Origin: Pedobacter sp. BMA
GTDB lineage: Bacteria > Bacteroidota > Bacteroidia > Sphingobacteriales > Sphingobacteriaceae
Direction: 5' to 3'
NCBI RefSeq assembly: GCF_001027745.1
Contig: NZ_LECU01000002.1
Span: 1 to 64,000, forward strand
Length of the DNA stretch: 64,000 nt
A program made the position numbers and the translations under genes. Position 1 is the first letter of the stretch; every line of letters starts with the position of its first letter. Positions 17,328-27,600 of the stretch are shown one piece after another. Below the pieces are notes generated by a model. The model saw only the letters and a program-made list of their open reading frames with translations. It was not told the DNA's origin and searched no databases.

Positions 17328-18242
17328 TTAAAAAGGACCGCCACCAATGACTACTGCTCTGCCTCCACCGAAATTACCACCAGGACGGTTATTTCTAAAG
17401 CGTTTCATCATATTTTCCATCTTGATTTTGTATTCGTCAGCTGTAATTAATTTCGCTTTTTTAGGAGCGGTTACATCTTTACCGCTAACATTACGGTACT
17501 CAATACTGGTGGCAACAGATTTGTTTCCTCTGGCTTCAATGGCTAAAACAGCACCTTCAGTCCAGATATTTGGGTTTGGTGAAAAGTCAAAGCCTAAATC
17601 TTTAGTATACCAGATCTTAGTCTCTTCAACTACGTTTTTGTCCATATCCAGAATTTTAATGGCTCTTGTAGATTTAACGATAGCCTGGTGACAGGTAAAA
17701 CCAAGTATTTGTTTCGTAGAATCAGTTTTGACTACTTCAATTGTCGGCTCTGCTGCAGGTTTCGCTTTTGCTGAGTCGTTCGGATTTCCGTTACCACCCA
17801 TTCTCATTCCTGCCATTGGGTTAGCCAGGGAGAGTTTTAGCTTGTTGGGCATATAATAGGTGGTATCATTCAGATCGAAAACTTCAACCAGGCTTTTATC
17901 AGCAAATGTATAATAGTATTCACGGTTTCCGCCTGCACCACCAAAGCGCATCATCATACGACCCATTCCACCTCCGTTACCGCCACCACCATTACTGTCT
18001 TCCGTTTCTTCCACAGGCATGTAGCTTGCGTTGGTTGCGGTAAATAATAACTCGAAATTTGTTTTGCTTGATGAGGGCATTCTGGCTTTCATCTGATCAG
18101 GGATCTGCATTCCGCTTGCCGATGCCATTGCTGCCGGATCTATTGTGTTTTCAAATTGTATAGCTCCTGATGTTTTCTTTTGAGCGTTGGCCACCGACGC
18201 TATCGATAAAACGCCCAGTAAAGCGATGAATATTTTTTTCAT
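17328..18242 (-). CDS. GLPGLI family secreted protein
   Basis: This 304-residue protein starts with a signal peptide (cleavage after SVANA, before QKK). The core fits the GLPGLI family: FTFADKSLVEVF-like opening strands, the motif region QILGFTCHQAIV and WYTKDLGFDFSPN. It also contains Gly/Met-rich low-complexity stretches (about 90-115 and 150-165) and a GGG-rich tail. The family is common in Bacteroidota, exported, and has no proven function. It sits 86 bases downstream of the LutA-like gene and ends at a terminator. Confidence 0.82.
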   Translation of the reverse strand: MKKIFIALLGVLSIASVANAQKKTSGAIQFENTIDPAAMASASGMQIPDQMKARMPSSSKTNFELLFTATNASYMPVEETEDSNGGGGNGGGMGRMMMRFGGAGGNREYYYTFADKSLVEVFDLNDTTYYMPNKLKLSLANPMAGMRMGGNGNPNDSAKAKPAAEPTIEVVKTDSTKQILGFTCHQAIVKSTRAIKILDMDKNVVEETKIWYTKDLGFDFSPNPNIWTEGAVLAIEARGNKSVATSIEYRNVSGKDVTAPKKAKLITADEYKIKMENMMKRFRNNRPGGNFGGGRAVVIGGGPF

Positions 18243-18328
18243 TGTTTTATGTTTTGTTGTTGTTAGATATAAAACCCGGATGAAGGTTTAAACTGTAATT
18301 TATTATTTACCGTAACGATGATGCAGCC

Positions 18329-19066
18329 TTAGTATTCCGTACTTTCCAACCAGCCATTACATAAAACATCGGCTATGTGCATGGTCTTTATCGGCAGATT
18401 GTTTTTATCAATATAGCCCTGCAGGTGCAGCAGACAAGAAAGATCAGTAGAAATAATGTAATCAGCCTGCTGATCAAGTGCGTGATTCACTTTTTGCTCG
18501 GCCATTGCTGATGAAATGGCGTTGAATTTTACGGCAAATGTACCTCCAAATCCACAGCACATATCACTGTCTTTCAGCTCTAGCATTTCAAGTCCATGTA
18601 CTTTCGACAACAGCTGACGGGGCTCATCTTTGATTTTGCATTCCCGGAGCGCGCTGCACGAATCGTGGTAAACGGCCTTGCCTTCCAGCTCTGCCCCAAA
18701 ATAATCTTTTTTGGCTACGTTGATCAGGAAATCAGAAAGTTCCCAGATATTGGACTGCAAACTGCGGCATCTGTTGTGTACAATGGTATTGGTAAACAGG
18801 TCATTATATCCGCTCTTAATCATCCCTACGCAGGAGGCTGAAGGCGCAACAACGTAAGTATTTTCAGAAAAGTCGTTCAGAAATTTTGTTCCTACCTGTT
18901 TGGCTTCATCCCAATAACCAGCGTTGTAGGCGGGCTGTCCACAGCAGGTTTGTTTTGAATTGTATTCTACGTTACATCCCGATTTCTCTAATAATCTTAT
19001 AGTATTAAATGCGGTTTCGGGATATAACTGGTCTACAAAACAGGGAACAAACAATTCTACTTTCAT
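18329..19066 (-). CDS. LutA/YkgE-type Fe-S oxidoreductase subunit
   Basis: This 245-residue protein carries two cysteine-rich CCG domains: C-x-D-Q-L-Y-P and TCCGQPAYNAGYW in the first half, and DMCCGFGGTFAVK with an earlier Cys (SALREC) in the second. It matches LutA/YkgE of the lactate-utilisation system, a [4Fe-4S]-containing subunit. LutB and LutC are not adjacent, so the enzyme's partners must be elsewhere or differ. It follows the UMF1 permease by 29 bases in a probable recQ-UMF1-lutA unit, possibly coupling uptake to oxidation (inference). Confidence 0.85.
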   Translation of the reverse strand: MKVELFVPCFVDQLYPETAFNTIRLLEKSGCNVEYNSKQTCCGQPAYNAGYWDEAKQVGTKFLNDFSENTYVVAPSASCVGMIKSGYNDLFTNTIVHNRCRSLQSNIWELSDFLINVAKKDYFGAELEGKAVYHDSCSALRECKIKDEPRQLLSKVHGLEMLELKDSDMCCGFGGTFAVKFNAISSAMAEQKVNHALDQQADYIISTDLSCLLHLQGYIDKNNLPIKTMHIADVLCNGWLESTEY

Positions 19067-19095
19067 CTATAATAATTACAATTCGAGTTGCAAAC

Positions 19096-20403
19096 TTACA
19101 ATTTTAGTGATTCTTTAGCCTCGATTTTTTTCAAGAATAGCAAAAACACCAATCCAACGATAAAAAATGATGCCAATGCGATGATTGACTGACGCATGTT
19201 GTGTGTGATTCCCTCAATCATAGCGAAACTAAATAATCCGATCACAATGGCCAGCTTTTCTGTGGCATCATAGAAGCTGAAGAATGATGCCGTATCGTTG
19301 CTGTGTTCAGGGATGTGTTTCGAATATGTAGAACGCGATAACGATTGTATTCCTCCCATAATTAAACCAACTATTGCAGCTAAAGCATAAAATTGAGTTT
19401 CATTAACAATGGAATATCCGTAAATGCAACAGGCTATCCAAACCAGTACAACGATGATCAACACATTTGTATTGCCTATTTTTTTTGCCAGTAGCGACAT
19501 GATCCAGGCACCTAAAATGGCCACCAGCTGGATAATTAAGATAACAGCAATCAAACTGCCCGATTCCAGTTTTAATACCTTCGCACCAAAACCCGCTGCC
19601 GCAAGCATAATGGTTTGTACGCCCATCGAATAGAAAAAGAACGCAAAAAGATAGGTTTTTAGGAACTTCATCTGTTTCAGCTGATTCCATACTTTTACAA
19701 ATTCACTAAAACTGCTTTTGATAATCCCCTGATCTACATGCGAAGTTTGAGGTACATCTTTTGGTAATGCTTTAAATGGAATCTGGGCAAATACAAACCA
19801 CCAGATTCCCACCAGCAGGAAAGAGATCTGAGCCGGCAATGACGGATCAGTTATTCCAAACAGATCGGGTTTCAATACAAAAACAAAACAGATCAGTTGT
19901 AGAATTACACTTCCGATATAACCATAGGAGAAGCCCTGGGCGCTCACCTTATCCTGATTTTCAGCTGTTGCGATGATTGGCAGATAAGCATTATTAAACA
20001 TTACACCACCAACATAGCCCATTGCTGCCAACACAAAGCAGATGATTCCTGTTTCCAGGGTTTCGAGTTTAAAGAAAAACAAGCCCATACAAGCGAAAGA
20101 GCCCAGGTAGGTGAAAAGCTTCATGAAGAATTTCTTTCTGCCTTTCGCGTCGGCATAAGAAGAAAGTATTGGAAGCAAAATTACCATGATCAGGTAGGCA
20201 AAAGCAAGGGCATAATTAGATAATACCGTATTGATAAAGGTTTTCCCAAAAAAAGTTACCTCATCCCCATGTGCTTTGGTGGTGGTGATGGCAACATAGT
20301 ATACCGGAAAAATAGTGGAGGTAATGACCAGATTATAGGCTGAATTGGCCCAGTCGAAGAAAGCCCATGATCGGATGGTTTTCTTATTGTTTTTTTCTAT
20401 CAT
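19096..20403 (-). CDS. MFS transporter, UMF1 (Atg22-like) family
   Basis: This 435-residue protein is a polytopic membrane protein with about 11-12 helices. The N-terminal motif FFDWANSAYN and the segment GVMFNNAYLPIIA are hallmarks of the UMF1 family, related to yeast vacuolar effluxer Atg22. Bacterial substrates are not well defined. It starts 23 bases after recQ, on the same strand, and is followed closely by the LutA-like gene. The last residues (KKIEAKESLKL) are a cytoplasmic basic tail. Confidence 0.88.
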   Translation of the reverse strand: MIEKNNKKTIRSWAFFDWANSAYNLVITSTIFPVYYVAITTTKAHGDEVTFFGKTFINTVLSNYALAFAYLIMVILLPILSSYADAKGRKKFFMKLFTYLGSFACMGLFFFKLETLETGIICFVLAAMGYVGGVMFNNAYLPIIATAENQDKVSAQGFSYGYIGSVILQLICFVFVLKPDLFGITDPSLPAQISFLLVGIWWFVFAQIPFKALPKDVPQTSHVDQGIIKSSFSEFVKVWNQLKQMKFLKTYLFAFFFYSMGVQTIMLAAAGFGAKVLKLESGSLIAVILIIQLVAILGAWIMSLLAKKIGNTNVLIIVVLVWIACCIYGYSIVNETQFYALAAIVGLIMGGIQSLSRSTYSKHIPEHSNDTASFFSFYDATEKLAIVIGLFSFAMIEGITHNMRQSIIALASFFIVGLVFLLFLKKIEAKESLKL

Positions 20404-20426
20404 CGAGAGTTGAAACAGTTTATTGG

Positions 20427-22319
20427 CTAAAGATAATATTTCTTCCCGTCAGTTTTGATCTTACCTGCGTCTAATAATTCACGGATAGCTTCTATGCGGT
20501 CATTTTCAGTGCCGTTTTTAATACTGGTGACCAGGTCATCAAGGTTCAATGGTTGTTGTTGCAATAGCGATACGATCTCGAACTCCAGTTCATCATTGAG
20601 CTGCACTTGCTGCCCTGAGCGCTTTTCTGCCAGGCAAACATCGCAAACACCGCATTTAGGAGCACTGGGTTCATCGAAATAGCTCAGCAATTGAATACTC
20701 CTGCAAATGTAGGTTGTCGTGTATTTGGAAACGGCATCGATCTGTTTGAGCAGGATTTTTTTTCTGAGCTCCAGGTATTTTACATCTACGTCAAAATGAT
20801 CCATATCTACCCTCGGCCTGATGTATTGCAATTGCGGCTGGTCTGTTTGCTGGAGGTAAGTAATCATTTCAATTTCCTGTAATTTATTCAGCACCGCAAT
20901 AATATCTTTGTATGACAGGCCAATCCGCTTCGCCAGATCAGCTTCATTTATCTTTACAAATCCATCAAAGGCTCCACCGTACGACCGGAGAATGGTTTTG
21001 ATCAGGTTGTCGTAGGCTTTATTTTCTATCTGGAAACGATATACATCTTCGTGGCCAACTATAAACATTAATCTGGATGGCAGAAAGACACTTTCGGATA
21101 AAGTAACATAACCATCGTGCTCCAGAAATTTCAGTGCAGAAATTGTTTTTAAAACGCTAATGTTAAATCTTTTGCAAAAGTCAGCGATGTCGAAGGTAAA
21201 GGTTAGCCCCTCACCTGCCCCAAAAGCCAGCTGAAAATAATTACCCAGGTAATGATAGGTTTTCCTGATTTCATCGGGCGCTGGAAAGCTGTTGATATAC
21301 CTGGATTCAAGGCTGAGCACATCCGCTTGATTGGCCAGCAGTACGGCATAACTTCGTTTTTCGTCGCGTCCTGCCCTTCCGGCTTCCTGATAATACGCTT
21401 CCAGACTTTCAGGGAGGTCGAGGTGTACCACGAAACGCACGTCGGCCTTATCAATACCCATACCGAAAGCATTTGTTGCGACCATGATGCGGATTTTATT
21501 CATCTTCCAGTCTTCCTGTTTCTGAAAGCGAATATTCTTTTCCAAACCGGCATGATAAAAATCAGCCTTGATCTGGTTTCGGTTGATGAAATTTGATACT
21601 TCTGCAGTTTCCCTCCGGTTACGCACGTACACGAGTCCTGTGCCCTTTACATTTTTGCAAATCTCGATCAGCTTCTTATACTTATCTTCCTGATCAAAAA
21701 CCACATAACTCAGGTTGTCTCTTGCAAAACTCTTTACAAATACCTGGGGCTCTTTCATTTCAAGTTTATCCACAATGTCCGCTCTTACATCAGCGGTTGC
21801 AGTTGCAGTTAGAGCCAGTACAGGAACATCGGGAACAATCTCTCTTAGTTTTGCAATCTGAAGATATGGTGGGCGAAAATCGTATCCCCACTGTGAGATA
21901 CAATGTGCTTCATCTATCGCAATCAAATTTACATTCATATAGGAAATGCGCACGCGAACCAGGTCAGACAGTAGCCGCTCGGGCGAAAGGTAAAGGAATT
22001 TAATTTTTCCGTAGATGCAGTTATCCAGCAGGATATCGATTTCCCGTTTACCCATACCAGCGTATATCGCAATGGCTTCAATTCCTTTCGATTGAAGGTT
22101 CTCCACCTGGTCTTTCATTAACGCGATTAGTGGAGAAACCACGATACATATTCCTTCTTTAAGTAAAGCAGGTACCTGAAAGCAAATTGATTTTCCCCCA
22201 CCTGTAGGTAAAAGGGCCAGGCTGTCTTTTCCTTCCAGCACAGCGCTGATGATGTCTTCCTGTAACGGACGGAAAGCCTGATGTCCCCAATACTTTTGTA
22301 AAATCTCTATTGCTGTCAT
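20427..22319 (-). CDS. recQ: ATP-dependent DNA helicase RecQ
   Basis: This 630-residue superfamily 2 helicase has Walker A TGGGKS (near residue 40), the DEAH box (IDEAHCISQWGYDFRP), motif VI QEAGRAGRD, and a RecQ zinc-binding motif with four Cys (C-x-I ... CGVCDVC). A winged-helix region follows. The C-terminus ends in a short helix-turn-helix-like segment rather than a clear HRDC domain. It unwinds 3'-tailed DNA in recombination and fork repair. It is divergent from the amidohydrolase at 22394 across 74 bases. Confidence 0.94.
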   Translation of the reverse strand: MTAIEILQKYWGHQAFRPLQEDIISAVLEGKDSLALLPTGGGKSICFQVPALLKEGICIVVSPLIALMKDQVENLQSKGIEAIAIYAGMGKREIDILLDNCIYGKIKFLYLSPERLLSDLVRVRISYMNVNLIAIDEAHCISQWGYDFRPPYLQIAKLREIVPDVPVLALTATATADVRADIVDKLEMKEPQVFVKSFARDNLSYVVFDQEDKYKKLIEICKNVKGTGLVYVRNRRETAEVSNFINRNQIKADFYHAGLEKNIRFQKQEDWKMNKIRIMVATNAFGMGIDKADVRFVVHLDLPESLEAYYQEAGRAGRDEKRSYAVLLANQADVLSLESRYINSFPAPDEIRKTYHYLGNYFQLAFGAGEGLTFTFDIADFCKRFNISVLKTISALKFLEHDGYVTLSESVFLPSRLMFIVGHEDVYRFQIENKAYDNLIKTILRSYGGAFDGFVKINEADLAKRIGLSYKDIIAVLNKLQEIEMITYLQQTDQPQLQYIRPRVDMDHFDVDVKYLELRKKILLKQIDAVSKYTTTYICRSIQLLSYFDEPSAPKCGVCDVCLAEKRSGQQVQLNDELEFEIVSLLQQQPLNLDDLVTSIKNGTENDRIEAIRELLDAGKIKTDGKKYYL

Positions 22320-22393
22320 AAATCGGAAGATTCAAAACTATAAAAAAGCTTGTGATATTGCTAAATTGCGCTCCTATATAATCCATATTTTAA

Positions 22394-25300
22394 ATGAAAT
22401 CACTCTACCTGCTATCTGCGCTCTCACTTTTCTTTATTACCTCAAACGCACAGGAAAAAAAATGGGACGTTGAAAAATTCCAGGGAACAACCAAAAACTT
22501 CACCTTAAACACTGATGAGGGTACGTGGATGAATCTCGATGTAAGCCCGGACGGTCAGGAAATTGTATTTGATCTGCTGGGCGATATTTATAAAATGCCG
22601 GTTACCGGCGGGGTTGCCAGTTTGATTAGCGGAGGGATAGCCTGGGATGTGCAACCGCGTTTTAGCCCGAATGGGAAATATATCTCCTACACCAGCGACA
22701 AAAGCGGGGGCGACAATATCTGGATCATGAACCGTGACGGAGGTGACAAAAAACAGATTACCAAAGAAACCTTCAGGTTGTTAAACAATGCAACATGGAT
22801 GCCGAATAGTGAGTACATTATCGCCCGTAAACATTTTACAGCAGGCCGTTCGTTAGGCGCGGGTGAAATGTGGATGTACAGTATTAATGGTGGCGAAGGT
22901 ATTCAGTTAACGAAACGCAAAAATGATCAGCAGGATGCCGGAGAGCCTAATGTGTCTCCCGATGGAAAGTATGTTTACTTCAGCGAAGATGTGAGTCCGG
23001 GTCCGAATTTTGAGTATAGCAAGGATCCTAACGGAACAATTTATGCAATTCGCCAGCTGGATTTAACAACGGGAAAGCTCACCACCCTGATTAATGAACA
23101 GGGCGGAGCATGCCGTCCGCAGGTTTCGCCTGATGGTAACCTGATCGCTTTTGTTAAACGGGTCCGTTTAAAATCTACACTTTATGTGCAGAACTTAAAA
23201 ACAGGCGAAGAGTGGCCGGTAAATGAGGATCTTTCACACGATCAGCAGGAAACCTGGGCGATATTCGGCGTGTATCCAAATTTTGCATGGACACCTGATA
23301 GCAAGAGTGTTGTATTTTATGCAAAAGGTAAAATCAGAAAAACAGAAATCTCCACACTAATTAATTCTACCATTCCCTTTCAGGCCAATACCATTCAAAC
23401 TGTTCAGCAAGCTTTGCATTTCGAACAACAGGTTTTTAATGCAGACTTTACCTCAAAAATGCTGAGGCAACTGACAACTTCCCCTGATGGTAAAGTGATT
23501 GTGTTTAATGCAGCGGGTTATTTGTATAAGCAGGAATTGCCGAATGGAACGCCAGAACGGTTAACAAATGGAATTGATTTTGAATTCGAACCCGCATTTA
23601 GTCCGGATGGAAAATATATCATTTATACCACGTGGAGTGATGAACTTCGCGGAGCCATTAAACGTTCGGATATTAAATCAGGTAAAACCATTACGCTGAG
23701 TGATGAAAAAGGTTTTTATTATTCACCGCAGTATTCTACAAAAGGAGATAAAATTGTTTTTAGAAAAGGCAGTGGAAATGATGTACTGGGTTACAACTAT
23801 GGTCGGGGAACAGGTATTTTTACCATGTCGGCGAATGGTGGAGCTAAAACCCTCGTTTCAGATAACGGAATAAAGCCCTCGTTTAATAATACTGATACAC
23901 GCATTTACTTTCAGAGTTATGCTGACGGAAAAAAAGCATTGAAAAGTATTGACTTAAACGGCGCGAACGAAATAACGCATTTCACTTCTCAGTATGCGAA
24001 CCAGTTTGTGGTGAGTCCAGATAACAAATGGCTCGCTTTTAACGAGCTTTTCAACGTTTATATCACACCGATGATTAACATTGGTACAGCGCAGGATGCT
24101 TCGGCAAGTAACAAATCAATACCAGTTACAAAAGTGACTACCAATGGTGGTACCTACATACAGTGGAGTGCCGACAGTAAAAACCTGCACTGGACTTTAG
24201 GCCCTAAGTATTTTACGATTGATGTAAACAGTGCTTTTAATTTCGATGGCAGTACGCCAAAAACGGCAGCCAGTTCTCTCGATATTAACCTCAGTTTAAA
24301 AAGCGACGTGCCTACTGGAATTGTCGCATTAAAAGGTGCCCGAATTATTTCGATGAAAGGCGATGAGGTAATTGAAAACGGTACTATTTTAACGGATGGA
24401 AACAAAATTACTGCCATTGGGAAAACAGAATCTGTGACTATTCCTGCCAATGCAAAAGTGATTGATGTAAACGGTAAAACGATCATGCCGGGCATTGTAG
24501 ATGTACATGCGCATCTGCGCACCAGTCCGGATGGTATTACACCACAAAGCGACTGGAGTTACATGGCTAACCTGGCATTTGGTGTTACAACATCTCACGA
24601 CCCTTCGAGCAATACGGAGATGGTATTTAGTCAGAGTGAAATGTTAAAGGCGGGTCGCATGATTGGTCCCCGCGTATATTCAACTGGTTCAATTTTATAT
24701 GGTGCAGATGGCGATTTCAAGGTTGTGATTAACAGTTTAGATGATGCACTGGCCAACCTTAAGCGCCTGCAGGCTGTGGGTGCTTTTTCCGTGAAATCAT
24801 ACAATCAACCACGGCGGGAACAGCGCCAGCAAATCCTGGAAGCGGCCAGGCAACTTAAAATGGAAGTGGTTCCGGAAGGTGGATCTACGTTTTTTCATAA
24901 CATGAATATGATTGTCGACGGACATACCGGCATCGAGCACAGCATCCCGGTGTTACCGGTTTACAAAGATGTAACCAGCCTTTGGAACAGCACTTCTGTT
25001 GGCTACACGCCTACCTTAATAGTGGCTTATGGTGGTCAATGGGGCGAAAACTACTGGTATGATAGAACTAATGTATGGGAAAACGAAAAGCTGATGACCT
25101 TCACACCACGTTCGATTATTGATTCGAGGGCAAGAAGGAGAACGACTTCAGAATATAGTGATTATAATCATATCGACATTGCTAAGGCAACGAAACAAAT
25201 CGCTGATGGCGGCACGAAGGTCAATCTTGGGGCTCATGGTCAGATTCAGGGCCTTGGGGCACACTGGGAATTGTGGATGTTCGTGCAGGGCGGATTTTCT

Positions 25301-25621
25301 CCCCTTCAAGCCATCAGAAATGCCACACTAAATGGCGCACATTACCTGGGTATGGACAAAGAAATAGGATCTTTAGAAGTTGGCAAGCTCGCTGACCTGG
25401 TGATTATGGATGCCAATCCTTTAGATGATATCCGCAACTCAGAGAAAATCAAATCTGTGATGATTAACGGCCGCTTGTACGATAGTGCTACCTTAAATGA
25501 AATTGGTACCCGCGAAAAACTACGTGGCAGGTTATGGTTTGAAAATGCGAAAGGGAACGGTTACATCGTACCTACCGGTGAATCAGAAACCTGGACGTTT
25601 ACCGTGCCACACTGCGATTAA
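22394..25621 (+). CDS. Secreted TolB-type propeller/amidohydrolase fusion
   Basis: This 1075-residue protein has a signal peptide (MKSLYLLSALSLFFITSNA). Residues about 40-620 form TolB/WD40-like propeller repeats, recognisable by recurring SPDG and FSPNGKYI motifs. The last ~430 residues are an amidohydrolase: metal motif GIVDVHAHLR, HTGIEHS, GAHGQIQGLG and the closing strand GKLADLVIMDANP. The hydrolase resembles imidazolonepropionase/prolidase-like enzymes. It is likely a periplasmic or outer-surface peptide or cyclic-amide hydrolase; substrate unknown. The fusion is a known bacterial architecture. Confidence 0.9.
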   Translation: MKSLYLLSALSLFFITSNAQEKKWDVEKFQGTTKNFTLNTDEGTWMNLDVSPDGQEIVFDLLGDIYKMPVTGGVASLISGGIAWDVQPRFSPNGKYISYTSDKSGGDNIWIMNRDGGDKKQITKETFRLLNNATWMPNSEYIIARKHFTAGRSLGAGEMWMYSINGGEGIQLTKRKNDQQDAGEPNVSPDGKYVYFSEDVSPGPNFEYSKDPNGTIYAIRQLDLTTGKLTTLINEQGGACRPQVSPDGNLIAFVKRVRLKSTLYVQNLKTGEEWPVNEDLSHDQQETWAIFGVYPNFAWTPDSKSVVFYAKGKIRKTEISTLINSTIPFQANTIQTVQQALHFEQQVFNADFTSKMLRQLTTSPDGKVIVFNAAGYLYKQELPNGTPERLTNGIDFEFEPAFSPDGKYIIYTTWSDELRGAIKRSDIKSGKTITLSDEKGFYYSPQYSTKGDKIVFRKGSGNDVLGYNYGRGTGIFTMSANGGAKTLVSDNGIKPSFNNTDTRIYFQSYADGKKALKSIDLNGANEITHFTSQYANQFVVSPDNKWLAFNELFNVYITPMINIGTAQDASASNKSIPVTKVTTNGGTYIQWSADSKNLHWTLGPKYFTIDVNSAFNFDGSTPKTAASSLDINLSLKSDVPTGIVALKGARIISMKGDEVIENGTILTDGNKITAIGKTESVTIPANAKVIDVNGKTIMPGIVDVHAHLRTSPDGITPQSDWSYMANLAFGVTTSHDPSSNTEMVFSQSEMLKAGRMIGPRVYSTGSILYGADGDFKVVINSLDDALANLKRLQAVGAFSVKSYNQPRREQRQQILEAARQLKMEVVPEGGSTFFHNMNMIVDGHTGIEHSIPVLPVYKDVTSLWNSTSVGYTPTLIVAYGGQWGENYWYDRTNVWENEKLMTFTPRSIIDSRARRRTTSEYSDYNHIDIAKATKQIADGGTKVNLGAHGQIQGLGAHWELWMFVQGGFSPLQAIRNATLNGAHYLGMDKEIGSLEVGKLADLVIMDANPLDDIRNSEKIKSVMINGRLYDSATLNEIGTREKLRGRLWFENAKGNGYIVPTGESETWTFTVPHCD

Positions 25622-25634
25622 TACCCTTAAATGA

Positions 25635-25688
25635 TGAAGCCGGAGTGTTACAGATTTTTTTAACCTGTAATGCTCCGGCCTTTTCCTT
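25635..25688 (+). terminator. Terminator after the amidohydrolase gene
   Basis: GCCGGAGTGTTACAG and CTGTAATGCTCCGGC form a long stem around TTTTTTTAAC, followed by CTTTTCCTT. It lies between convergent genes and serves at least the plus strand. Confidence 0.7.
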
Positions 25689-25696
25689 GTAAGAAA

Positions 25697-27556
25697 CTAG
25701 TTTACTGACAGGGAATTATCGCTTTTGTTTTTATCAGGGGTATGAACATCACCCATTACCACCTTCGATAATTTTTTGCTGGTTTTTAACTTCACTACAG
25801 TAGTCTTATTCCCCTTTTCCCAAACACCAATTGTGTTGTGGTTCTTTTCTACAGCTCCATCTGCATAGGTTAAAGTTAAATCGACCGGTAGCGCTTTCAT
25901 TCCTTTATTTTCAATGGTTATGTTGTAGCCATCAGTTGCCTTATCCACAGCTGTTACAGCCATATCTAAAATTCCACCGTCGAAAAACCATGGTTTCCAG
26001 AACCAGTTCAGATTTTTACCACTCCCCTCATTCATGCTGTAAAAAAAATCGTAAGGCATTGGGTGTTTTCCGTTCCAGTTCTTGATATAGTTATGAAGGG
26101 CTTTCGTAAACAATTCTTCGCCCAGGTAATCTTTGATGTATAAATAGGCCAGCCCTGGCTTCGGGTACGAATTGGTAAATGAACCTGAGCCTTTCAAATC
26201 AGGAGTTAAAGTCATAATTGGTGAATCATCTTTACCTCCGGATGAAGACGCAGTGGGTTGGATGCCATATTCATCAACCAATGTAGAATCGATCATTGGA
26301 GAAATTAACCACTCGCCTATTGTTGCCCACCCTTCATCCATCCATCCGTATTTGGTTTCGTTAATCCCCATGTAAAAAGGGAACATGGTATGAAAAATCT
26401 CATGGTCTGTGAGGGTAATTGCATCTTCCCTATTGTCAACCGGATTATCGTTAACCATCATTGGATACTCCATCTGATCCAAACCATCGAAAACGGTTTC
26501 ATGATTATAAGGGTAAGGCCACTTTGGAAATTTGTAACTCATGGCATCGACTGTTTTACGGGCAAAATCAATTACCTCATAATAGTCTTTGTGTTTAGGG
26601 TTGAAAACGGCATCCACACGCGTCCTTCTTTTGGTTTTCGGATCAACCATTAGGCTGCTCGATTTCCATAAATAATGATCGCTGACGGCAAACACGAAAT
26701 CGGTTACATTGCTGGCTTCAAACTTAAAAGTATTAAAGGTATTTGGCTGGGTTACCCCTTTGGCCAATAAATCATCAGGCGTAATAATATCCACTACAGG
26801 ATCATTTTTTTCGGCAGAAGCGATACGGGCAACAATTTGCTTTTGAAATACTTCAGCAGTGTTTTTCAGGTCGCCGGTAGCCCAAACGGCATAACCACCG
26901 GGAACTTTAACCTCAGCATCAAACTGATCGAAATCATTATAAAACTCCTCGGCACCTGTATAAGGAAACTTGTTCCAGCCATCAACATCGTCGTATACAG
27001 CAATTCGCGGAAAGAAATAAGCCACGAAATGCGATCCTTCATCTACCTGGCCTGTTCGCAGATGTGAACCTTTATTCAGCATGTAGCTATAGCTGATGGA
27101 GAATGAAATGGTTTTGCCTGGTAAAACCGCCGGAACGGCAACAGTCATGTTTGTTCCGTCGACTTTAAAGTCAGCAATGTTTTTTCCGTTGGCCGACAGC
27201 TGGGATATGGTTACCCCATTACCCTGGTCTGACTCTGAAATTTTAGATTTCCTGGGCGTTCCCTTTTTATAAAGGTTAGGATAAAGTTTAAACCAGATTT
27301 CATTAAGTGTATCCGGACTGTTGTTGGTATAAACTACTTCAACTCTACCAGACAACAGTCTGCTAACCGGGTTGAAATCTACTTTTAAATTGTATTTGGA
27401 TTTATTTTGCCAGTACTTTTTGCCTGGCTTGCCGCTGGTGCTTCTTGTTCCGGCCTGGTAGGTTTTTTCAAATACTGGTTCTATTGGCAGTATAGTTTGT
27501 GCTTTTACACAAGCTGCAGAGAGCATTAAAACACAAAGGATGTTGATCGATTTCAT
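25697..27556 (-). CDS. Secreted M1-family metallopeptidase
   Basis: This 619-residue protein has a signal peptide (MKSINILCVLMLSAACVKA). The catalytic zinc site is HEIFH with the second Glu 19 residues later in MDEGWATIGEW (HExxH-x18-E), and DQMEYPMMV occupies the place of the exopeptidase motif. The N-terminal region is the saddle-like beta domain; the last ~110 residues are a beta-rich domain. It should be a periplasmic aminopeptidase-like enzyme. It converges on the amidohydrolase gene, another secreted hydrolase. Confidence 0.9.
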   Translation of the reverse strand: MKSINILCVLMLSAACVKAQTILPIEPVFEKTYQAGTRSTSGKPGKKYWQNKSKYNLKVDFNPVSRLLSGRVEVVYTNNSPDTLNEIWFKLYPNLYKKGTPRKSKISESDQGNGVTISQLSANGKNIADFKVDGTNMTVAVPAVLPGKTISFSISYSYMLNKGSHLRTGQVDEGSHFVAYFFPRIAVYDDVDGWNKFPYTGAEEFYNDFDQFDAEVKVPGGYAVWATGDLKNTAEVFQKQIVARIASAEKNDPVVDIITPDDLLAKGVTQPNTFNTFKFEASNVTDFVFAVSDHYLWKSSSLMVDPKTKRRTRVDAVFNPKHKDYYEVIDFARKTVDAMSYKFPKWPYPYNHETVFDGLDQMEYPMMVNDNPVDNREDAITLTDHEIFHTMFPFYMGINETKYGWMDEGWATIGEWLISPMIDSTLVDEYGIQPTASSSGGKDDSPIMTLTPDLKGSGSFTNSYPKPGLAYLYIKDYLGEELFTKALHNYIKNWNGKHPMPYDFFYSMNEGSGKNLNWFWKPWFFDGGILDMAVTAVDKATDGYNITIENKGMKALPVDLTLTYADGAVEKNHNTIGVWEKGNKTTVVKLKTSKKLSKVVMGDVHTPDKNKSDNSLSVN

Positions 27557-27600
27557 TTTTGGATAATAAGGTATGAAGTAAGCGGCATTAAACCGTTTTG

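Noticed and set aside
17900..18000. Gly/Met-rich repeats in the GLPGLI gene as a tandem DNA repeat
   Set aside because: They are low-complexity codons in a normal coding frame without a fixed repeat unit.
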